DNA of 64,000 nucleotides from Marivirga harenae (GTDB lineage Bacteria > Bacteroidota > Bacteroidia > Cytophagales > Cyclobacteriaceae). Positions within the stretch are counted from its first letter, which is position 1. Every line of letters begins with the position of its first letter. The notes below the pieces were generated by a model that searched no databases, was not told the origin of the DNA, and worked only from the letters and a program-made list of their open reading frames with translations. Positions 46,460 through 55,730 of this stretch are shown one piece after another. Location of the stretch: NCBI RefSeq assembly GCF_030534335.1, contig NZ_CP130565.1:3555501-3619500 (forward strand), written 5' to 3'. A program made the translations under genes and the position numbers.

Positions 46460-47311
46460 TTACTTAGTAAGATTGTGCTTTACTAAAATATCAACTAAAG
46501 CAATAGAAGCATCTTCCATTTGATTCACTAAAGAATCTACTTTAGAAACGCAATAGTTGTAAAATAATTGTAGGATAACAGCAACAATCAAACCACCTAC
46601 TGTTGTTAAAAGGGCTACTTTAATACCTCCAGCAACCAAAGATGGGGAAATATCACCAGCTTCTTCAATTGCATCGAAAGCACCAATCATACCAATTACA
46701 GTACCCATGAAACCTAACATTGGAGCTAATGAGATAAATAATGAAATCCAAACCAAACCTCTTTCTAAACGTCCCATTTCAACAGAACCATAAGAAATAA
46801 CTGATTTTTCAACCATCTCAACGCCTTCTGACATTCTCATCAAACCTTGAGTAAAGATAGATGCCACTGGACCTCTAGTGTTTTTAGTCACTTCTTTAGC
46901 CGCTTCAACACCACCTTGGTTTAATGCATCTTCTACATTAGCCAATAATTTGTTAGTGTTTGTAGTTGCTAAGTTTAAAGTGATGATTCTTTCAATAGAA
47001 ATAGCTAATCCTAAGATCAAACATATTAAAACTACTGACATGAATTCCCATCCACCTTCAATGAACTTCTCTTTTACAATCTGGTGAAAGCCTTGCTCTT
47101 CTACTACTTCCTCCTCATCTACAACTGTAGTCGGCATTGTATCTGCTTCCTCAACAGCGGCTGTGTCAGTTACCTCTGCGGAATCTCCTTCCATCGCAGT
47201 TGTATCATTTTCCATTTCAGAGGTTGCTTCCTCATCCTGAGCAATTGCATTGCCATTAAAACCGAATACTAAAGCTCCGGCCATCATCATTAAAACAAAT
47301 AGCTTTTTCAT
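46460..47311 (-). CDS. exbB: ExbB/TolQ/MotA-family proton-channel protein
   Basis: 283 aa. A signal-like hydrophobic start (to about 24, IAQ) is followed by a very acidic, Thr-rich stretch (about 25-70) before the ExbB core. The core has three membrane segments (about 90-110, 188-212, 228-250), with the conserved APMLGFMGTVIGMI and GLIVAVILQLFYNY. ExbB with ExbD turns proton flow into movement of TonB (or TolA-like) proteins. The acidic extension is longer than in classical ExbB and probably lies in the periplasm. It is the first gene of the operon. Confidence 0.92.
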   Translation of the reverse strand: MKKLFVLMMMAGALVFGFNGNAIAQDEEATSEMENDTTAMEGDSAEVTDTAAVEEADTMPTTVVDEEEVVEEQGFHQIVKEKFIEGGWEFMSVVLICLILGLAISIERIITLNLATTNTNKLLANVEDALNQGGVEAAKEVTKNTRGPVASIFTQGLMRMSEGVEMVEKSVISYGSVEMGRLERGLVWISLFISLAPMLGFMGTVIGMIGAFDAIEEAGDISPSLVAGGIKVALLTTVGGLIVAVILQLFYNYCVSKVDSLVNQMEDASIALVDILVKHNLTK

Positions 47312-47485
47312 AGTTAAGTTGTTTGTAATTTTCTTTTTTAGTTAATGTATGTTAGTTATAATGAAACTAAGTCCAATTTTACACAAATATCCACAAACAG
47401 AAAATTTTTTTAGCAATTCTTTAACCCTTTAAGTTAAATAATAATCATTTACTTAAAATATTAGACCAAAAAATTGAACAAAATG

Positions 47486-47572
47486 CGGAGAAGGAGGGAT
47501 TCGAACCCTCGGTACCCGTGAAGGCACACTCGCTTTCCAGGCGAGCCCGATCGACCACTCTGGCACCTCTCC
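47486..47572 (-). tRNA. tRNA-Ser, anticodon GGA
   Basis: The minus strand folds into an 87-nt class II tRNA: acceptor stem GGAGAGG with CTTCTCC, anticodon arm CTCGC-CTGGAAA-GCGAG (anticodon GGA, plus-strand 47536-47538), a long variable arm, and a T arm with TTCGAAT. The discriminator base is G, as expected for serine. The terminal CCA is not encoded. It decodes UCC/UCU. Confidence 0.95.
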
Positions 47573-47762
47573 TTTGTTTGTCAATAATTATTTATCACTT
47601 GAACTCTTTTCAAACGTGCACAAATAAATTAATAATTTATTCTCCATGCAAGCCCATTTTGCCAAATGGTAAATATTAATCTATTATTAACATGCAATTC
47701 AGTTGCAAATAGAATGATTGCAGTTTATAATTATATTATTCCATGCAACATCCTCCTTCTAT

Positions 47763-48833
47763 TTATTCCATTTCCCCTCGAAGCGGTTTAATTAGATAGC
47801 TTTGTTGCATTTCTTTGGTGTGTGCATGGCTTAACACATACATCATTTTGGTGATTGCAGCTTCGGTTGTGATGTCACTCCCACTTATTACACCAATGGA
47901 CTGCAAATCCATACTTGTTTGATAACGACCTTGAATCACCTTCCCTCCCATGCACTGTGAAACATTCAAAATCAGAATATCTTTTTCAATGGCTCTATTT
48001 AAAGCATCAATAAACCATTTTTCGGTGGGTGCATTCCCAGACCCATAGGTTTCTATTACTAATCCTCTCAAGCCTTCAATAGATAAAATCCCGTCCACTA
48101 GGGATTGTGATATTCCAGGAAATACCTTTAAAATGGCTACTTCTTGTTGAATATTCTTTCTAACTTTTAATTCGGCCTCCGTTTGAAATGGCCTTAAAGC
48201 TGAAAAATTATATTCTATAATGACTCCAGCTTCAGCCAAAACAGGGTAATTTTCGCTTTGAAATGCATCAAATTGTACGCTTTCAACTTTTTTCGAACGA
48301 TTCCCTCTAAGTAGAAGATTATCAAAATAGATACAAACTTCAGATACGATGGGTCTATGGTTTAACTTCTGGCTGGCGATCTCTATTGCTGTAATTAAGT
48401 TCTCCCTGGCATCGGAACGTGCAGCGCCTATTGGTAATTGAGCACCCGTAAAAATCACGGGTTTATTTAAACCTTCCAACATAAAACTGATTGCTGAAGC
48501 AGTGTAGGACATGGTATCCGTCCCATGGATTACAATAAATCCATCGTATTCTTCATAGTAGTCCTCAACCAATCCTGCAATATCATCCCAGTGCTTAGGG
48601 CTTACATTGGATGAATCAATCAAATTATGAAACGAAGCCACTGTGATTTTCAGATTAAAATTCTTTAGGGAAGGAACTTCGTCCAAGATATTCTGGAAAT
48701 CAAAAGGTACTAAAGCTTGATCTTCATTATAAACCATGCCCAAAGTCCCGCCTGTATAGATAATCATCACCGCACTTTCTGGTGCTTTAGGTGTTGCGGT
48801 TTCTATATGTATTAGTTTGTATGGCTTTTCCAT
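47763..48833 (-). CDS. ansA: Type I (cytoplasmic) L-asparaginase
   Basis: 356 aa without a signal peptide. IIYTGGTLGMV and IVIHGTDTMSYTASA are the two Thr-containing catalytic segments of the asparaginase/glutaminase family. ITGAQLP-like VIFTGAQLPIG and a C-terminal regulatory domain (about 210-340, including GLVIETYGSGNAP) match the type I enzymes, which hydrolyse asparagine to aspartate and ammonia. It is the last gene of a five-gene operon and starts one base after the TatD stop. There is no clear functional link to the sugar enzymes upstream. Confidence 0.92.
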   Translation of the reverse strand: MEKPYKLIHIETATPKAPESAVMIIYTGGTLGMVYNEDQALVPFDFQNILDEVPSLKNFNLKITVASFHNLIDSSNVSPKHWDDIAGLVEDYYEEYDGFIVIHGTDTMSYTASAISFMLEGLNKPVIFTGAQLPIGAARSDARENLITAIEIASQKLNHRPIVSEVCIYFDNLLLRGNRSKKVESVQFDAFQSENYPVLAEAGVIIEYNFSALRPFQTEAELKVRKNIQQEVAILKVFPGISQSLVDGILSIEGLRGLVIETYGSGNAPTEKWFIDALNRAIEKDILILNVSQCMGGKVIQGRYQTSMDLQSIGVISGSDITTEAAITKMMYVLSHAHTKEMQQSYLIKPLRGEME

Positions 48834-49589
48834 TTATGCAAATAACTGATTAGCATTTGTTGAAGTAATTTTAACCAATTCTTCTTTGGAAATCTGCTTT
48901 AGATCTGCAATTTTTTGTGCAATCAAATCAAGATAAGCCGGTTCATTTCGTTTTCCTCTTTTAGGAGTTGGTGCCAAGTAAGGTGCATCCGTCTCTAAAA
49001 CGATTCTATTGATATCTATATCAGGAATATGTTCTGCCACCCCCCCATTTTTAAAAGTGACCACCCCACCAATTCCGACAAAAAAATCTAAATCAATCAC
49101 TTTTTGAGCGTCTACCGCATTTCCAGTAAAGCAATGAAACACACCTTTCAAGGCATCATCTTTCATTTCTTTCACTATTTCGTAGGTTTCATCAAAGGAA
49201 TCCCTACAATGCAGAATGATGGGAATTTGATGCTTTTTAGCCAACGCAATTTGAATTTTCAGGGCTTCTTTTTGCTCTTCCATCAAGCTTTTATCCCAAT
49301 AGAAATCCAAGCCGATCTCCCCTACCGCTACAAATTTTCTTTTGTTCAGCCAATCTTCAACCTCGTAAAGCTGTTTTTCAAAATGCTTTTCAATAGAACA
49401 TGGATGAACGCCCATTGTGGCGATCGTATGGGTGAATCTATCCTCTACTTCCAACATTGGCTCAATTGATTCGTGATCAATATTAGGCATGTAAAATTTC
49501 TCAACTCCGGCTTCCACGGCCCTATCCATCATTTCCGGCCTATCCTCATCAAATTTCTCAGCGTATAAATGCGCGTGTGTTTCAATCAT
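48834..49589 (-). CDS. tatD: TatD-family metal-dependent hydrolase
   Basis: 251 aa. The metal motif HxH is at the N-terminus (IETHAHLYA); GEIGLDFYW carries the bridging Glu; HCRDS and VFHCFTG hold the further His ligands; LETDAPYLAPTPKRGKRNEP is the diagnostic C-terminal signature. TatD proteins act as 3'-5' exonucleases on DNA or as deaminase/esterase-like hydrolases; YcfH-type members are general. It overlaps the glycosyltransferase gene by 4 nt. Confidence 0.9.
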   Translation of the reverse strand: MIETHAHLYAEKFDEDRPEMMDRAVEAGVEKFYMPNIDHESIEPMLEVEDRFTHTIATMGVHPCSIEKHFEKQLYEVEDWLNKRKFVAVGEIGLDFYWDKSLMEEQKEALKIQIALAKKHQIPIILHCRDSFDETYEIVKEMKDDALKGVFHCFTGNAVDAQKVIDLDFFVGIGGVVTFKNGGVAEHIPDIDINRIVLETDAPYLAPTPKRGKRNEPAYLDLIAQKIADLKQISKEELVKITSTNANQLFA

Positions 49590-50695
49590 CCTTTAGCAAA
49601 TTTTCTTCCTTTCCATTTTACGGGCAAAGGTAAGAGATAATAGAAAAGAAGTGCAATAGAAATGAAGCCACTGTAGAATTCAAATACAAAAAGATTGCCC
49701 AAAGGAACATATTGATTCAATCTTTCTAAAATTTTGTTTATAAATAAACTTTGTAAAGTAATCTTCAAACCAAACAATGGTATAGCCACAAAAGGATTGA
49801 CAATAATCATTGTTAACATAGCAGGATAATAGAATGCCTGAAAAACTAAAACCATGACCATGAAAGGCGGTAATTTTAGAGCCCCGCTCATCCATCTTTT
49901 TCGTTGGTTCATTAAATTCTTAAACCCTTTCACCGCAAATGTCCTAACGAGACTGTCTTCATTGGCTAATTGTTGGTATTTATAACCTTCTTTAGCTACT
50001 GCCTGAAACAATGCAAAATCTTCAGTGACAGAAAACGGAATATTTTTATAACCCCCTACTTTGTTGTAAGCTTCTTTACTCACCATCATATTATTGCCCA
50101 CTGCCGTAACAGGGATCTTCCATCCACTTACTATTTTCACCATACCAAGTGCCAAACTCCAATCTATCATTTGCATACTAGAAAAGAAATCTTTTGCTTT
50201 TATAATGGTAAACCCGCTTTGGATTCCAGATCCTTCTTTCCAACATGCTAACTGCTTCATCAACCAACTTGAAGGAACCTCCACATCGGCATCTGTAATC
50301 ATCATGAATTCTCCTTTAGCTCTTGCTGCCAATTGTTCTAAAACATTGGCTTTTGCATCTAAGTGCTTCACTTTCTCGGTAATGGACAAATAAAAAAAAT
50401 TATTAGTCTCTTTATCCCATTCCTGTAAGATTTTAGTACTGCCATCAGTTGAGCCATCATCACCCATTAAAACCTCATATTTATCTTTTGGGTAGTCAAG
50501 TTTTTCGAGGGAATTAAGAGCGTAATTAACTGTATGGACTTCATCACGGACGGCCATCAGTATGGAAATAAAAGGCAATTCTCCTTCGTAAGGCTTTGGG
50601 TTTTCGGCTTTTGGTTTCCACGCCATCCATAATATTAAGTCCATGAAAATTACTAAAAGAATAATAATCAGTAGGCCTAAGAATAGATAGGTCAT
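49586..50695 (-). CDS. Membrane glycosyltransferase, family GT2
   Basis: 369 aa. One N-terminal membrane segment (about 3-25), a GT-A domain with ISILMAVRDE, GDDGSTDGST and the DxD motif MMITDADVEV, then the processive-type motif NQRKRWMSG (QxxRW-like) and three C-terminal membrane segments. This is the layout of enzymes that extend beta-linked polysaccharides or glycosylate lipids at the inner membrane. It overlaps a NodB-type deacetylase gene by 4 nt, so the two probably make and deacetylate the same envelope glycan or glycolipid. Confidence 0.9.
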   Translation of the reverse strand: MTYLFLGLLIIILLVIFMDLILWMAWKPKAENPKPYEGELPFISILMAVRDEVHTVNYALNSLEKLDYPKDKYEVLMGDDGSTDGSTKILQEWDKETNNFFYLSITEKVKHLDAKANVLEQLAARAKGEFMMITDADVEVPSSWLMKQLACWKEGSGIQSGFTIIKAKDFFSSMQMIDWSLALGMVKIVSGWKIPVTAVGNNMMVSKEAYNKVGGYKNIPFSVTEDFALFQAVAKEGYKYQQLANEDSLVRTFAVKGFKNLMNQRKRWMSGALKLPPFMVMVLVFQAFYYPAMLTMIIVNPFVAIPLFGLKITLQSLFINKILERLNQYVPLGNLFVFEFYSGFISIALLFYYLLPLPVKWKGRKFAKG

Positions 50696-51330
50696 AGTTT
50701 TTTAAATTTGTATCCAATATCGGAAAAATGTTTGAGATACAAAGGTAGGAATTGCAATATTTTATCTTTCGCTTTAAAATTATCGTGAAAAACTATAATA
50801 CTACCGTTCTCCGAAAACTGAATACTTTTCATGAGTATTTTTTCTGCGGGCAAAGAGATATTGTAATCTTTAGACAGTACATCCCACATGATTAAACTAA
50901 ACCCTTTTCTTTTCAACTCACGAGCTACTTTAAAATTAATTTGTCCATAAGGAAATCGAAATAGCTTACGTTCTTGATCAATATGCTTTTCTATTTCTCT
51001 CTGGCACAGCAATACATTGTTCAAAAAGTCGTCATGACCCGTTTTCCACGCTTTTAAATGATTGAAGGTGTGATTCCCAACGGCATGTCCTTCTCTTAAA
51101 ATACTTAGGAATATATCAGGATGTTTTCTAACATTATCTCCCACGCAAAAAAATGTAGCTTTGGCATCAAATTGATCTAAAATATTTAAGATTTGTTGTG
51201 TTAATTCCGGGATGGGTCCGTCATCAAAAGTAGGGTAAATTAACTTTTCACTGGTATTAATCTTCCACAAAAATGACGGGAACAGATTTTGAATTACATT
51301 TGGTGTTTTGAAAAACGCACCATCAAACAT
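50692..51330 (-). CDS. NodB-homology polysaccharide deacetylase
   Basis: 212 aa. TFDDGPIPELT is motif 1 with the catalytic Asp and metal Asp; NHTFNHLK is motif 2 with the two metal His; FRFPYGQ, IMWDVLSKDY and IIVFHDN are motifs 3 to 5. It removes N- or O-acetyl groups from a polymer such as peptidoglycan or a poly-N-acetylglucosamine. No signal peptide is apparent, which suggests action on a cytoplasmic precursor or on a lipid-linked product of the neighbouring GT2. Its start overlaps the SpoIIE-phosphatase gene by 8 nt. Confidence 0.9.
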   Translation of the reverse strand: MFDGAFFKTPNVIQNLFPSFLWKINTSEKLIYPTFDDGPIPELTQQILNILDQFDAKATFFCVGDNVRKHPDIFLSILREGHAVGNHTFNHLKAWKTGHDDFLNNVLLCQREIEKHIDQERKLFRFPYGQINFKVARELKRKGFSLIMWDVLSKDYNISLPAEKILMKSIQFSENGSIIVFHDNFKAKDKILQFLPLYLKHFSDIGYKFKKL

Positions 51331-52555
51331 GATATTTACAAGCTAATAGCGTGATGTCATCTGACAGAGCTCTTTTCCCAATAAAAGCCTCAATCTCCTT
51401 TAAAATGGCATTGATGATTGCTTCAGGAGTGGCAGAAATATAATTACTTAAAATTTCCATTACCCGCTCGGGTCCAAATTCTTCTTCTTGCTCATTGAAG
51501 GCTTCAGTCAATCCGTCCGTATAAAGTAAAAGCGTTTGCGGAGTACTAATTTCTGTGCTACCTATTTCTAGAAACGGAATTTCTCTTAATGCTCCCAGTA
51601 CTAAAGTGCCCGTTTCCAATTTCTCAATTATGCCATCAGAAGATACTAAAAACGGTGGGTTATGACCAGCATTCACATAGGTCAATTTTTTTTCATTCAG
51701 ATCAATCAATGCAATAAAGCAAGTGATGAAATTCTCTCCATTTGCACTTTCAAAGACTTGATGATTTAAATCATTAATTACTTCTTCTAAATCAGTAGTT
51801 TTTCTCAGGAGAGTTCTAAGTGACGCTTGGAAGTTTGACATCAACAAAGCGGCAGGTACGCCTTTTCCTGAAACATCAGCTATACATACTATTTTTCGGT
51901 TTTCATCGATTGAAATCCAATCATAATAGTCACCCCCAACTGTATGATGAGGAGAATAGTGCGCATCGATTTTAAAATGGTCACTTTCTGGTAATGATTT
52001 TGGAAATAATAATTGTTGAACTTTTTTGGCAATTTCCATTTCCTTGGCTATCACCTCTTGCTCCAACTTCTCTCTTGCCATTTTCTTGTTTTCGATGGCC
52101 ACCATGATGATATTAGTCAATGCTTGAATGAAATTCAAATGGTTCTCTATTAATTCCTTCTCCTCTGCATTTGCAACTCCACCTAGAAACACTGTTGCTA
52201 ATAACTCATTTTTATGGAAAACTGGAATTGCTACTTCAAATTCCTCAAAAGGTGAATCCACTAAGTCTGCTGCGAATAGTATTTGCCTTTTATTAATCAA
52301 GTGATTAGTACTATTGTCATCAGCAGAATAGTTCTTGGTGGTCCCAAAAGACAACTTTTGCTCCCACAGTCCATTTTCTTGCACCAATAACATGAGTTTA
52401 CCAAGCTTCAGATTTGCCCTTAAAGTGAAATTGTAGATTTTATAGAGAGAATCTTCAGCCATATTCTCGTTAATCGCTTGAGTAATTTCAAGCAATGAAT
52501 TCAGCTCCAATTCTTTGAGTTCGTATCTATTCGCTATGTTTAGGGCAGTATCCAT
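51323..52555 (-). CDS. GAF-like domain plus SpoIIE/PP2C-type serine phosphatase
   Basis: 410 aa. The N-terminal half (about 20-165) resembles a GAF domain. A linker helix (165-185) and an RsbU/SpoIIE-type phosphatase follow with VGGDYYDWI, CIADVSGKGVPAALLMS, VNAGHNPPF and SDDITLLACK, which supply the metal-binding acidic residues. Such enzymes dephosphorylate anti-sigma-antagonist proteins in partner-switching. It is the first gene of the operon with the deacetylase, GT2, TatD and asparaginase, so it may control that envelope function. No anti-sigma or antagonist gene is nearby. Confidence 0.9.
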   Translation of the reverse strand: MDTALNIANRYELKELELNSLLEITQAINENMAEDSLYKIYNFTLRANLKLGKLMLLVQENGLWEQKLSFGTTKNYSADDNSTNHLINKRQILFAADLVDSPFEEFEVAIPVFHKNELLATVFLGGVANAEEKELIENHLNFIQALTNIIMVAIENKKMAREKLEQEVIAKEMEIAKKVQQLLFPKSLPESDHFKIDAHYSPHHTVGGDYYDWISIDENRKIVCIADVSGKGVPAALLMSNFQASLRTLLRKTTDLEEVINDLNHQVFESANGENFITCFIALIDLNEKKLTYVNAGHNPPFLVSSDGIIEKLETGTLVLGALREIPFLEIGSTEISTPQTLLLYTDGLTEAFNEQEEEFGPERVMEILSNYISATPEAIINAILKEIEAFIGKRALSDDITLLACKYHV

Positions 52556-52787
52556 AATTGAAATGTGAAGTTAGCAATTAGAAATGATAAATATAATTTT
52601 GAATAAAGAAATGGAAAACAGATTACTTTTAAACTTCAAAATATAATATAAAGTCATGCAATTCTGTCTTGCGAAAAAACTGAAAGTTAGAATACAGATG
52701 GACGTTTTGGCTTCATGGAATTAATCAATCAATAATTATAAAAAAACTCCGCTCAAATTGAATTAATAATAACGTCCCGGAACAAGA

Positions 52788-53786
52788 TTATTTTACTAGA
52801 AAACCGGCATCTAAAAGTCTATTCCCATTTTTCTCATCGAAGACAGCAAAATTAAATCCTTTCTGAAGACAATAAGAGCCAAATTCACCCGACTTATTTA
52901 AGGCAATGAAACCAATCTGTGTGGTCGAATAATCTTTTTCTCTAAGCTTAAATTTTTCAAGGATTAGTCGAACAGCGGATTCACATGCAGCTTGTGGTGA
53001 TTTACCATGCCGCATTTGCTCAACAACTAAATGAGATCCAACCACTCTGATTATCTCTTCTCCGTGACCTGTGGCCACAGCTGCGCCTACTTCATTGTCA
53101 ACATATAAGCCTGCTCCTATAATTGGGGAATCACCAACTCTTCCGTGCATTTTATAAGCCATGCCACTAGTGGTGCAAGCACCAGATAAATTACCATGAA
53201 TATCTAAAGCAATCATCCCAATTGTATCATGGTTTTCAATATTTACAACAGGCTGATAATCTGAACTTTTGAGCCATTCTCTCCATTCTTTTTCAGAGGT
53301 ATTCGTTAATAAATTCTCTTTGGGAAAACCGTGATGTAATGCAAATTGTAGTGCTCCTTCTCCTACTAGCATTACATGTGGGCTTTTTTCCATCACCGCT
53401 CTAGCAACAGAAATTGGGTGTTTAATATGTTTCAAACAAGCCACAGACCCTATATTTGCTTTCTCATCCATAATACAAGCGTCTAGAGTCACATTTCCAT
53501 CTCTATCAGGCCTACCCCCGTATCCAACACTCCGCTCGTCAGGATTGGCTTCTACTCGCTGTACTCCCTTTTCAACTGCATCCAAAGCTCGTCCCTTTTC
53601 TCGCAAAATTTCCCACGCATCAGCATTAGCATTAATTCCAAACCTCCAAGTGCTGATGACAATCGGTTTTGTAATTGCATCAGATGGTAAAGAATTAATA
53701 TTTGACCATGATTTGAAGGGTTTAAATGCAACACCTGCCGCAATTGCCATTCCTGCTTTCAAAAAATTTCTTCTGTATAACTTCAT
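52788..53786 (-). CDS. Glycosylasparaginase (Ntn hydrolase) with Tat signal
   Basis: 332 aa. The N-terminus has a twin-arginine signal (YRRNFLKAG) and hydrophobic stretch, so it is exported folded. The Ntn-hydrolase autoprocessing site is NHDTIGM: the chain should cut between Asp187 and Thr188, exposing Thr188 as nucleophile. GVGDSPIIGAG-like GRVGDSPIIGAG and TGHGEE are family signatures. It cleaves GlcNAc-Asn bonds of glycoproteins or isoaspartyl-like substrates in the periplasm. It is a second, unrelated asparaginase-type enzyme beside the cytoplasmic AnsA. Confidence 0.9.
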   Translation of the reverse strand: MKLYRRNFLKAGMAIAAGVAFKPFKSWSNINSLPSDAITKPIVISTWRFGINANADAWEILREKGRALDAVEKGVQRVEANPDERSVGYGGRPDRDGNVTLDACIMDEKANIGSVACLKHIKHPISVARAVMEKSPHVMLVGEGALQFALHHGFPKENLLTNTSEKEWREWLKSSDYQPVVNIENHDTIGMIALDIHGNLSGACTTSGMAYKMHGRVGDSPIIGAGLYVDNEVGAAVATGHGEEIIRVVGSHLVVEQMRHGKSPQAACESAVRLILEKFKLREKDYSTTQIGFIALNKSGEFGSYCLQKGFNFAVFDEKNGNRLLDAGFLVK

Positions 53787-54029
53787 CTCAACACTTTTAA
53801 AAATTTAATATATAACTAATTGTGCTATTATTTTCTGTAGCAGTTCTCGATTTAGCAAAAATAATTATAGCATTTAACCACTGTCTCAGGATGAATATAA
53901 TGAAAAATTGTTTGAATTGGTCTAATTAATATTAGGCATTGAACCAGAGAAAGATCGTGCGAACAACACCATTCCTAAAGCAATTTCTTTTCTGTATTTA
54001 TTCTTCTAAATTGTGGCAAAAAGAGTAAA

Positions 54030-54947
54030 ATGATATCAGGAACACATAAAGCCGTTGAAGATCCCCGCAATAAGGATATAAAAATCTATATAAATGGGGA
54101 ATTACTTCCAAGAGAGGATGCAAAAATTTCTGTTTTTGATAGCGGCTACCTGGTTGGGGATGGTATCTGGGAGGCATTCCGCATACACAAAGGAAAAATG
54201 CTCTTTGTTCAGCAGCATTTAGACCGTATGTGGCAATCAGCAAAAGTAATTGGATTGCAATTACCATTCACCAAAGAAGAGTTATTGCAAATGGTCCAAA
54301 AAACTCTGGATGTTAACAATATGAAAGATCATGTTCATACCAGGGTTATGGTTACTCGAGGAATTAAGAAAACACCTTCTCAAGATCCTAGATTAACTAT
54401 ATCTGGTCCGAATGTAGTGATCATAGCTGAACATAAAATTGCAGCAGAAGATGTTAAGGACAAGGGAATAAGCCTATTTACTTCTACTATTCGCAGAGGA
54501 TCTCCCGACTATTTGGATCCCAGGTTAAATTGTCATAGTAAATTGCATGAAGTGCAAGCTTTAATTCAGGCTTTGGATGCAGGTGCAGATGAAGCACTTA
54601 TGCTAGATATTCATGGCTTTGTATCAACTTGTAATGCCACAAATTTCTTTATGGTGAAAGACGGAGAGGTGTGGACTTCAACAGGTCAATATTGCATGAA
54701 TGGAATTACTAGAGCTAATATTATTCAAGTTTGTCAAGAAAATCAGATTGGATGTAAAGAAAAAAACTTCTCTCTGTTTGATGTCTATGGGGCTGATGAA
54801 TGCTTTGTAACCGGTAGCTTTGGGGGCGTAACTCCCGTTATAAAAATAGATGGAAAAATCATTGGAGAAGGGGTAGTAGGATCAAGAACTAAAACGCTAA
54901 GCTCGCTTTATCAAGAATTAATCGCAAAAGAAGTCAAAGCCATATGA
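54030..54947 (+). CDS. Class IV PLP-dependent aminotransferase
   Basis: 305 aa. Signatures include FDSGYLVGDGIWEAF at the N-terminus, the Schiff-base Lys171 in NCHSKLHEVQ, DEALMLDIHGFVSTCNATNFF and SFGGVTPV. The family includes branched-chain and D-amino-acid aminotransferases and aminodeoxychorismate lyase; the lack of the BCAT-specific end favours a D-amino-acid-type or lyase-type member. The stop overlaps the start of a sulfotransferase-like gene by 4 nt, so the two form one unit and may act in the same pathway. The substrate is unknown. Confidence 0.88.
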   Translation: MISGTHKAVEDPRNKDIKIYINGELLPREDAKISVFDSGYLVGDGIWEAFRIHKGKMLFVQQHLDRMWQSAKVIGLQLPFTKEELLQMVQKTLDVNNMKDHVHTRVMVTRGIKKTPSQDPRLTISGPNVVIIAEHKIAAEDVKDKGISLFTSTIRRGSPDYLDPRLNCHSKLHEVQALIQALDAGADEALMLDIHGFVSTCNATNFFMVKDGEVWTSTGQYCMNGITRANIIQVCQENQIGCKEKNFSLFDVYGADECFVTGSFGGVTPVIKIDGKIIGEGVVGSRTKTLSSLYQELIAKEVKAI

Positions 54948-55672
54948 ACAATTCCGTAACTCGCATTTCGCTATGGTCAGGACCTAGAAATATTTCCACA
55001 GCATTGATGTATTCATTTGCACAAAGGCCAGACACCAAAGTCTTCGATGAACCCTTGTATTCCTATTATCTCCATAATTCTGATGCTAATGAATATCATC
55101 CAGGAGCAAATGAAATCATGGAATCAATGGAGTCTGATGGGAATAAAGTAGTAGATATGATGCTAAATTATGCTGAAAAACCTGTGCTTTTCTTTAAAAA
55201 CATGACTCATCATTTACTTCCTAGCTTGGACAAGGGATTCATGAAATCTATGGTGAATATAATTCTCACCAGGGACCCAGTGGAAATGTTGCCTTCATTT
55301 GCTGAGGTTATTGAAAACCCGTCTATAAAAGATGTTGGCTACAAAATGCATTTAGAGATTGTGGAGCAATTGCAGAATATGGATTTACCAGTTATTGTGG
55401 TAGATTCTAAATCCATATTGCTTAATCCTGAAAAACAGTTAAAAAAATTATGTGATGCAATCGGAATTCCGTTCGACTCTGCAATGCTGAAATGGTCAAA
55501 AGGTGCGATTTCAGAAGACGGAATCTGGGCTCCATATTGGTATAAAAATATTCATCAATCAACCAGCTTTAAGCCGTACAGTCCAAAAAGCTTTCCTTTT
55601 CCAGAAAAATTAAAACCTCTATTAGCTGAGTGTCAGCCCTATTACAATCAATTAAGTCAGATGGCGCTATAA
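54944..55672 (+). CDS. Sulfotransferase-family protein
   Basis: 242 aa. SLWSGPRNIST (residues 9-19) is in the place of the PAPS 5'-phosphosulfate loop, and NIILTRDPVEMLPSF resembles the 3'-phosphate-binding segment with its Arg. This layout is shared by small bacterial sulfotransferase-like proteins; some may use other nucleotides. It overlaps the aminotransferase gene by 4 nt. A sulfated or phospho-modified amino compound is possible, but no PAPS-synthesis gene is in the window. Confidence 0.75.
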   Translation: MNNSVTRISLWSGPRNISTALMYSFAQRPDTKVFDEPLYSYYLHNSDANEYHPGANEIMESMESDGNKVVDMMLNYAEKPVLFFKNMTHHLLPSLDKGFMKSMVNIILTRDPVEMLPSFAEVIENPSIKDVGYKMHLEIVEQLQNMDLPVIVVDSKSILLNPEKQLKKLCDAIGIPFDSAMLKWSKGAISEDGIWAPYWYKNIHQSTSFKPYSPKSFPFPEKLKPLLAECQPYYNQLSQMAL

Positions 55673-55730
55673 TTCATCAAATAGAGAATTAACCTTCTTT
55701 TATTGAAGCTTCTTCTTTTCGAAAAAATGA

